Shown: positions 17,046 through 20,549 of the stretch, in pieces
Position numbering within the stretch: position 1 is the first letter of the stretch
Layout: each line of letters starts with the position of its first letter
Source: Brumimicrobium sp041655765
GTDB lineage: Bacteria > Bacteroidota > Bacteroidia > Flavobacteriales_D > Crocinitomicaceae
Direction of reading: 5' to 3'
Length of the DNA stretch: 20,549 nt
NCBI GenBank assembly: GCA_041655765.1
Contig: JBBAEU010000032.1
Coordinates: 1 to 20,549 of the forward strand
Notes under the pieces: model-generated
Seen by the model: only the letters and a program-made list of their open reading frames with translations
Told to the model about the DNA's origin: nothing
Databases searched by the model: none
Program-made: the position numbers and the translations under genes

Positions 17046-18047
17046 ATGTTAATAGTTGAGTCGCTTTCTAAGAGTTTTAATAAAGGTAAAAATTATTCTG
17101 TTGAGGATGTTTCGTTCCAACTAAAAAAGGGAAACGTTTGTGCGATTGTAGGTGAAAGCGGTAGTGGAAAAACTACGCTTGTGAGATTAATTGCAGGGCT
17201 AGAGCGACCAAATTCAGGGACAATTTATTTAGATGGTAAAGTCATTGTTTCAATCGACAAGTTTGTTCAGCCAGAAAAACGAAACATTGGCTTGGTTTTT
17301 CAAGAATATGCCTTGTTTCCCCATTTAACGGTATTCGACAATATTCTTTACGGAATTTCGAAGCGAAAAGACAAAAAGCAACGTGTTCGAGAAATGTTAG
17401 AGTTGGTTGGTTTGAGTGACATGGAAGATCGCTATCCACATCAACTTTCAGGTGGGCAGCAACAACGTGTTGCACTAGCGAGGGCGTTAGCACCAGAGCC
17501 TTCACTATTAATTTTAGATGAGCCTTTTAGCAATCTTGACACTATGATGCGCGAACAATTAAGGAATGAAGTTTTTGATATCATCAAAAAGACCGACGCA
17601 ACTGTTTTGTTTGTTACACACGACACCCAGGATGCACTTGCCGTAGCCGATGAAATATTGATTTTACAAAACGGAAAGGTTGTCCAAAAAGATGCTGCTT
17701 CAAATCTTTATATTAATCCAAATACTTTGTATGTTGCTTCTTTGTTTGGAAACACAATCCATATCAATAAAAACTTACAAGACGCTTTTCATTGTCCTCT
17801 AAAGCCTAATTGTTCACACGCAATACGCAATGAAAAAATTAAGGTTAACCCAAAAACGGGCGACCCAGAATGTGAACACCTTACAAAAGCATTTATTGTA
17901 AAGAAAATCGAGTTAGGAGATTATGTTCAACTCATTTTAAAATTAGAAACTGGTGATCAATTGACTGTTGTAACGAAAGACAAAAGTATTGAAGGCACAA
18001 TTGTAATTGGCTTTAATTCAAAAGATATTTTGGAGTTTAAAGAGTAA
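17046..18047 (+). CDS. Iron ABC transporter ATP-binding protein (FbpC type)
   Basis: This 333-residue ATPase powers the importer. Walker A is GESGSGKTT (36-44), the Q-loop glutamine is Q86 in VFQEYALFPH, the signature LSGGQQQRVALARA begins at 134, Walker B is LLILDE (154-159), and the switch histidine is H192 in VTHD. The C-terminal part (about 235-333) should be a TOBE-like regulatory domain. It contains an unusual cluster: H249-C250, C256-x-H258 and C276-x-H278, which might bind metal. It follows the permease with a 2-bp gap and is the last gene of the operon. Confidence 0.93.
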   Translation: MLIVESLSKSFNKGKNYSVEDVSFQLKKGNVCAIVGESGSGKTTLVRLIAGLERPNSGTIYLDGKVIVSIDKFVQPEKRNIGLVFQEYALFPHLTVFDNILYGISKRKDKKQRVREMLELVGLSDMEDRYPHQLSGGQQQRVALARALAPEPSLLILDEPFSNLDTMMREQLRNEVFDIIKKTDATVLFVTHDTQDALAVADEILILQNGKVVQKDAASNLYINPNTLYVASLFGNTIHINKNLQDAFHCPLKPNCSHAIRNEKIKVNPKTGDPECEHLTKAFIVKKIELGDYVQLILKLETGDQLTVVTKDKSIEGTIVIGFNSKDILEFKE

Positions 18048-18089
18048 CCAAACGTTTTCTTGTTGTTTACATATTATTTTTTAAAAAAA

Positions 18090-18128
18090 TGCTTTCAAAT
18101 TGTTACTTTTATGTGATGAATCACAATT
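18090..18128 (+). repeat. 39-bp direct repeat, copy 1
   Basis: An apparently perfect 39-bp repeat (starts TGCTTTCAAATTG, ends GATGAATCACAATT) recurs at 18167-18205, offset 77 bp. It contains TGTGA-TGAA-TCACA, a 5-bp hairpin with a tetraloop. It lies between the convergent ends of the iron ABC operon and the small lipoprotein gene. Confidence 0.85.
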
Positions 18129-18166
18129 GACGACTCTAGCGAAATAGTTTGGGAGCGGTTGTGAAT

Positions 18167-18205
18167 TGCTTTCAAATTGTTACTTTTATGTGATGAATCA
18201 CAATT
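18167..18205 (+). repeat. 39-bp direct repeat, copy 2
   Basis: This is identical by eye to 18090-18128. It covers the stop codon and last two codons of the minus-strand lipoprotein gene (stop at 18198-18200), so the repeat has become part of that coding end. The 38-bp spacer between copies contains a TTGTGA (18159-18164) that can pair with the TCACAA of either copy. Confidence 0.85.
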
Positions 18206-18449
18206 TAAGCGGCTGCACATCTTCTAGCACATCTTCTAGCTCATTTTCAACCTCCTCTTGACTCTCATTTAACCCCATACTTTCTGGATTAATCAGTTTT
18301 GGTGCATTCACCTGAACATCTTCCCCCTCTTCTATTGTAGTTTCTTCCACATTCACATCTGTTGCTTCTTCACCACTACATGAAGCAAACACCAACATTG
18401 CTCCTGCACAAAGAAAGAAAGGTGATTTTTTAATCATTTGAAATAACAT
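18198..18449 (-). CDS. Small acidic lipoprotein of unknown function
   Basis: This 83-residue protein has a lipoprotein signal peptide with lipobox VFASC (cysteine at residue 24), followed by SGEE. An acidic stretch right after the lipid-bearing cysteine resembles the export signal that sends Bacteroidota lipoproteins to the cell surface, so exposure is possible. The mature 60 residues are very rich in Glu and Asp with few hydrophobics, and are probably disordered. The last part contains LEDVLEDV, encoded by a 12-bp tandem repeat at 18216-18239. An alternative start is the ATG at 18437 (79 residues), which gives a more typical signal peptide beginning MIKKSPFFLC. No family is recognised. Confidence 0.7.
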   Translation of the reverse strand: MLFQMIKKSPFFLCAGAMLVFASCSGEEATDVNVEETTIEEGEDVQVNAPKLINPESMGLNESQEEVENELEDVLEDVQPLKL

Positions 18450-18500
18450 GCTTCTTTTATATTTTAAATTAAGTTGTAAAGGTAGTTAAAAAATCAATAC

Positions 18501-18522
18501 TGTCCTAAATAATTTTAGGACA
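18501..18522. repeat. Perfect inverted repeat, 9-bp arms
   Basis: TGTCCTAAA (18501-18509) and TTTAGGACA (18514-18522) flank TAAT. It lies about 50 bp downstream of the stop codon of the IS4-type remnant and upstream of the lipoprotein gene. It could be a transcription-blocking hairpin or derive from the end of the insertion sequence; no T-tract follows closely on either strand. Confidence 0.55.
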
Positions 18523-18571
18523 ATAAAAACTTAACGTATCCATTGGGATGCATGCTTTTTTTTTCCGATTT

Positions 18572-19187
18572 TTAAAAAAGAACCCCCTGTCTATTATTTT
18601 CAGGTTGAGGTTCTGGGTCAACAAATGGCTGATCTAACCAATTCTGAAGATTAATTTTAACAAAAATATTCAACCTGATGAAAGCAACTAAGTTTGATAG
18701 ATACCATGGATATTTAGCCATTGCTCTGAGTGCCTTTAGGACGAGTATTGTTATTAAAGCAGTCCATATTTGTATCATAACTGCGTTTTCTGATGTTCCT
18801 ATAAATGACTTTATATGAAGTAACTGTTTTATCTCTTGCTCATTTTCCTCGTCCCATACAGCTACCTTCCTTAGCTTCTTGGGGTATTTACTTTTTGTCT
18901 GACTACCAGTTAACTCAATGATTTCGTCAATTAAGATATGCCCGTGGTGATCATCCGGTAATTGATTTTCTTTTACGCTTTTAAAATTAATGTTGTCTTT
19001 ATGCCTAATTACAAAGAACACCTCCTTGCTGTCCCAAACATTTAGTAAAGAAAAATCATTGTAAAACCTATCGGCTACGATGACACTTTGCTTAATTAAA
19101 GGAACATCATAAGCCCCTTTATTATCTGCTGTTTTTCCATTTGTGATATTGACATACGATGGTAAAAGTCCGTCATAACGGAAAGTG
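18572..19187 (-). pseudogene. IS4-family transposase remnant, 5'-truncated and internally deleted
   Basis: Only the C-terminal part of an IS4-type DDE transposase remains. The frame is open from about 19187 to the stop at 18572, well beyond the first possible start codon (GTG 19021), and reads FRYDGLLPSYVNITNGKTAD, then VIVADRFYNDFSLL (second catalytic Asp), FFVIRHKDN, KVAVWDEEN, IKSFIGTSENAVMIQIWTAL and the terminal QGVLF. The N-terminal half with the first Asp is missing; the break lies at the 111-bp inverted-repeat element. Inside, WDEENEQ is joined directly to EIKQLLHIK (around 18830-18842): the segment that in this family carries the Y-x2-R-x3-E motif, estimated at about 40 residues from memory, is gone without a frameshift. 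The product cannot be catalytic. No intact partner copy is in the window. Confidence 0.88.
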
Positions 19188-19295
19188 GCTCAGAGAAGTG
19201 GCGACTTTTAAGGTGAAACCCAAGCACGAAGCGTAAATTTTTCCTTACAATAATCTTCAAAACGAAGCATTTATTTTGCCATTTCTCTGAACCAC
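19185..19295. mobile_element. 111-bp inverted-repeat element (MITE or IS-end remnant)
   Basis: GTGGCTCAGAGAAGTGGC at 19185-19202 and GCCATTTCTCTGAACCAC at 19278-19295 are inverted copies matching at 16 of 18 positions. The 75 bp between them hold no coding sequence but contain two related CGAAGC-AT-rich stretches (near 19228 and 19264). The left arm sits where the IS4-type reading frame breaks, and the right arm ends exactly where the IS110 element begins. It may be a miniature element or the leftover ends of a larger insertion sequence; no target duplication could be confirmed. Confidence 0.5.
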
Positions 19296-19299
19296 ATCC

Positions 19300-19307
19300 T
19301 ATGTTTG
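19300..19307 (+). promoter_or_regulatory. -7 box at the IS110 left end
   Basis: TATGTTTG matches TAnnTTTG five bases inside the left end. In a circular form the TTTG at 20524-20527 of the right end would stand 20 bases upstream. In the integrated copy, the TTTG at 19275-19278 of the flanking element stands 21 bases upstream, so transcription may be possible in both states. Confidence 0.6.
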
Positions 19308-19312
19308 TAAAA

Positions 19313-19500
19313 GTATTAAATTAGCTAATATATAAATCAGAGATATTTGAAAGAACAAGGAGGTAGAATAAGGTAGACGAACCGAGTAAGCTTCTAGCTT
19401 GACTAACATGATTATCCCTACCTCCTTCTTATCCAAAAGTCGAACAGTTTTATTGAACCTTTAAGAGTTCGTATTAGGATCGCAGACTTCCGATAAGATT
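19313..19500 (+). ncRNA. Candidate IS110 bridge RNA
   Basis: IS110 recombinases use an element-encoded bridge RNA with one loop pairing to the target and one to the donor ends. Here a 5' hairpin (TATTA 19314-19318 / TAATA 19326-19330) is followed by domain 1, a perfect 10-bp stem (AAGGAGGTAG 19357-19366 / CTACCTCCTT 19418-19427). This encloses an internal loop capped by a hairpin at 19386-19403. Domain 2 has stems 19437-19440/19486-19489 and 19441-19445/19467-19471. Guide-like matches: GAACC 19379-19383 equals the left flank 19289-19293; TAACATGA 19404-19411 is the reverse complement of 20542-20549; ACAGTT 19444-19449 equals the right end 20537-20542; TAGGAT 19475-19480 is the reverse complement of the left end 19296-19301. 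RNA ends are estimates. Confidence 0.72.
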
Positions 19501-19535
19501 GTTCTCTCTTTTTCCTCTTAAGCAAAAATAATAAA

Positions 19536-20519
19536 ATGATGGAAGAATCAATAAAAAAATATTGTGGAATAGATGTTTCAGCAGAGACATTAGATATTTG
19601 CTATGAAGCAGAAGGAGGTTCATTATTGAATTTTCAGGTTACAAATGACAAGAAAGGCTTTCAGCAGATGATTAAAGCCTGTGGTAAAGACTACCATTAT
19701 ATAATGGAAAGTACTGGTGTTTATCATGTTGAGTTAATGTTTTATTTACATGATAAAAAGATCACTTTTACTGTAGAAAATGCTCTGAAGATTAAGCGTT
19801 TTATCCAAATGCAACTGGACCAAAGTAAGTCGGATAAGAAAGATGCAAGATGGATTTGTCTATACGGTATTAATCAAAAACCTACGGCTACACATCGGCC
19901 TGAAAATGAATATTTTGAGTGTAGAGCTTTAAATGGAGCTATTCACGATATAACAAAGGAAATCAATCAAATTTGCAATAGAATTCACGCTTTAGAAAGA
20001 TGTCCTTATGACGTTAAACCTATACTGAAAAGTTATCGTTCAATGTTAACTAAACTTCGTTTAGAGAAGTCAAAATTAGAGAAGGAATTACTTGAAAAAT
20101 TAAAATCATGGCAGCCTGAATTGTTAACATTGGTAAGTAGTGTAAAAGGAATAGGGAAGAGAGCTGCGGCAGAGTTAATTATCTTCACTAAAGCTTTTAA
20201 TGGAATGACAGATTATCGACAACTAATCAGCTATGCGGGTTTAAATCCTACCGAGCATAGCAGCGGAACAAGTATTCGTGGAAGAGGACGAATAAGTAAA
20301 CGTGGAGGTTATCAATTACGGCATATTTTGTATATGTGCGCAATGAATGCTATGCAAACCAATCGGGCTTGTAGGGAACTTTATCAACGGTTAATTTCAA
20401 AAGGAAAAAATGGAAAAGTAGCGATAATTGCAGTTTGTAATAAACTTTTAAAACAAGTTTTTGGATGCGTAAAAAATGGAATTCCCTACGATGATAATTA
20501 TGGAAAAAGTTTTGTGTAA
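19536..20519 (+). CDS. IS110-family recombinase (DEDD transposase)
   Basis: This 327-residue enzyme cuts and joins the element ends and the target under guidance of the bridge RNA. The N-terminal RuvC-like DEDD domain shows D13 (YCGIDVS), E58 (IMESTG), D100 and D103 (SDKKDARWI). A coiled-coil region lies at about 136-195. The C-terminal Tnp_20 domain contains VKGIGKRAAAELI, SYAGLNPTEHSSGTSIRGRGRISKRG and a final HILYMCAMNA stretch. The catalytic serine is most likely S243, just before G244. All catalytic residues are present and the length is normal, so it looks functional. Its position behind a long noncoding left end is the IS110-subgroup arrangement rather than the IS1111 one. Confidence 0.95.
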   Translation: MMEESIKKYCGIDVSAETLDICYEAEGGSLLNFQVTNDKKGFQQMIKACGKDYHYIMESTGVYHVELMFYLHDKKITFTVENALKIKRFIQMQLDQSKSDKKDARWICLYGINQKPTATHRPENEYFECRALNGAIHDITKEINQICNRIHALERCPYDVKPILKSYRSMLTKLRLEKSKLEKELLEKLKSWQPELLTLVSSVKGIGKRAAAELIIFTKAFNGMTDYRQLISYAGLNPTEHSSGTSIRGRGRISKRGGYQLRHILYMCAMNAMQTNRACRELYQRLISKGKNGKVAIIAVCNKLLKQVFGCVKNGIPYDDNYGKSFV

Positions 20520-20542
20520 AATGTTTGTTTTTTTACACAGTT
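20520..20542 (+). other. IS110 right end (noncoding)
   Basis: Only 23 bases separate the recombinase stop codon from the predicted right junction. They contain TTTG (20524-20527), a T-run and ACAGTT (20537-20542), the last being identical to the proposed left donor guide in the RNA. No terminal inverted repeat with the left end is seen, as expected for the family. Confidence 0.55.
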
Positions 20543-20549
20543 CATGTTA

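Larger units (their letters stand above)
19295..20545 (+). mobile_element. IS110-family insertion sequence, apparently complete
   Basis: The element has the IS110 layout: a noncoding left end of about 240 bp, one recombinase gene and a short right end of about 25 bp, without terminal inverted repeats. The ends were placed from guide matches in the noncoding RNA and from the CAT present at both junctions (19295-19297 and 20543-20545). Counting one CAT, the element is 1248 bp. The left flank is the arm of the 111-bp inverted-repeat element. Only GTTA of the right flank is inside the window, so the right boundary rests on few bases. Confidence 0.72.

Noticed and set aside
18501..18522. Rho-independent terminator at the TGTCCTAAA/TTTAGGACA hairpin
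   Set aside because: The stem is convincing, but no T-tract follows directly on either strand, so it is reported only as an inverted repeat.
19301..20528. ATGTTTGT at both ends of the IS110 element as a target-site duplication
   Set aside because: IS110 elements do not make such duplications, and the two copies are explained as the -7 and -33 promoter boxes; the guide matches place the junctions outside them.

Overview
The window looks like a chromosomal segment of a low-GC member of the Bacteroidota, most likely Flavobacteriales. The reasons are a PCMD-domain protein with Ig-like repeats, several TAnnTTTG-type -7 promoter boxes, the Tgt-LptF/LptG pair, acidic residues after lipobox cysteines, and IS4- and IS110-type elements of Bacteroidota character. 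No rRNA, tRNA or CRISPR array was seen.

Layout. (1) 1-1945, minus: a large secreted protein with an N-terminal PCMD-like domain and at least four Ig-like repeats, running off the left edge. (2) 2076-8161, minus: a four-gene tripartite efflux operon read in the order GbsR/MarR regulator, TolC-like channel, periplasmic adaptor, RND pump. The regulator and channel genes overlap by 25 bp and the channel and adaptor genes by 1 bp. A 10-6-10 inverted repeat beside the -7 box upstream is the obvious operator candidate. (3) 8271-10491, minus: tgt and an LptF/LptG permease, 1 bp apart. (4) 10567-13016, plus: a family 2 glycosyltransferase overlapping a sigma-70-family (ECF-like) sigma factor, then rsmG. 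(5) 13092-14217: a small secreted protein of unknown function (minus) and gmhA (plus). (6) 14343-18047, plus: a complete ferric-iron-type ABC importer (binding lipoprotein, fused double permease, ATPase) in overlapping or nearly abutting order. (7) 18048-20549: an accessory stretch with a 39-bp direct repeat, a small acidic lipoprotein, a doubly damaged IS4-type transposase remnant, a 111-bp inverted-repeat element, and an apparently intact IS110-family element.

The most interesting signal is in the IS110 element. The noncoding stretch before its recombinase gene folds by eye like a bridge RNA: a 5' hairpin, then two loop domains. The first loop carries 5' and 3' segments matching the left and right flanks of the insertion. 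The second carries segments matching the right and left ends of the element. All four matches are in the expected order and orientation and converge on a CAT present at both junctions. This gives a predicted target GAACCACATGTTA and a predicted donor junction ACAGTTCATCCTA, both 13 nt with CAT at positions 7-9. Joining the two ends in a circle would also place a TTTG 20 nt before a TATGTTTG, a canonical Bacteroidota promoter driving the RNA. This comes from reading the sequence only; no folding or database search was run.
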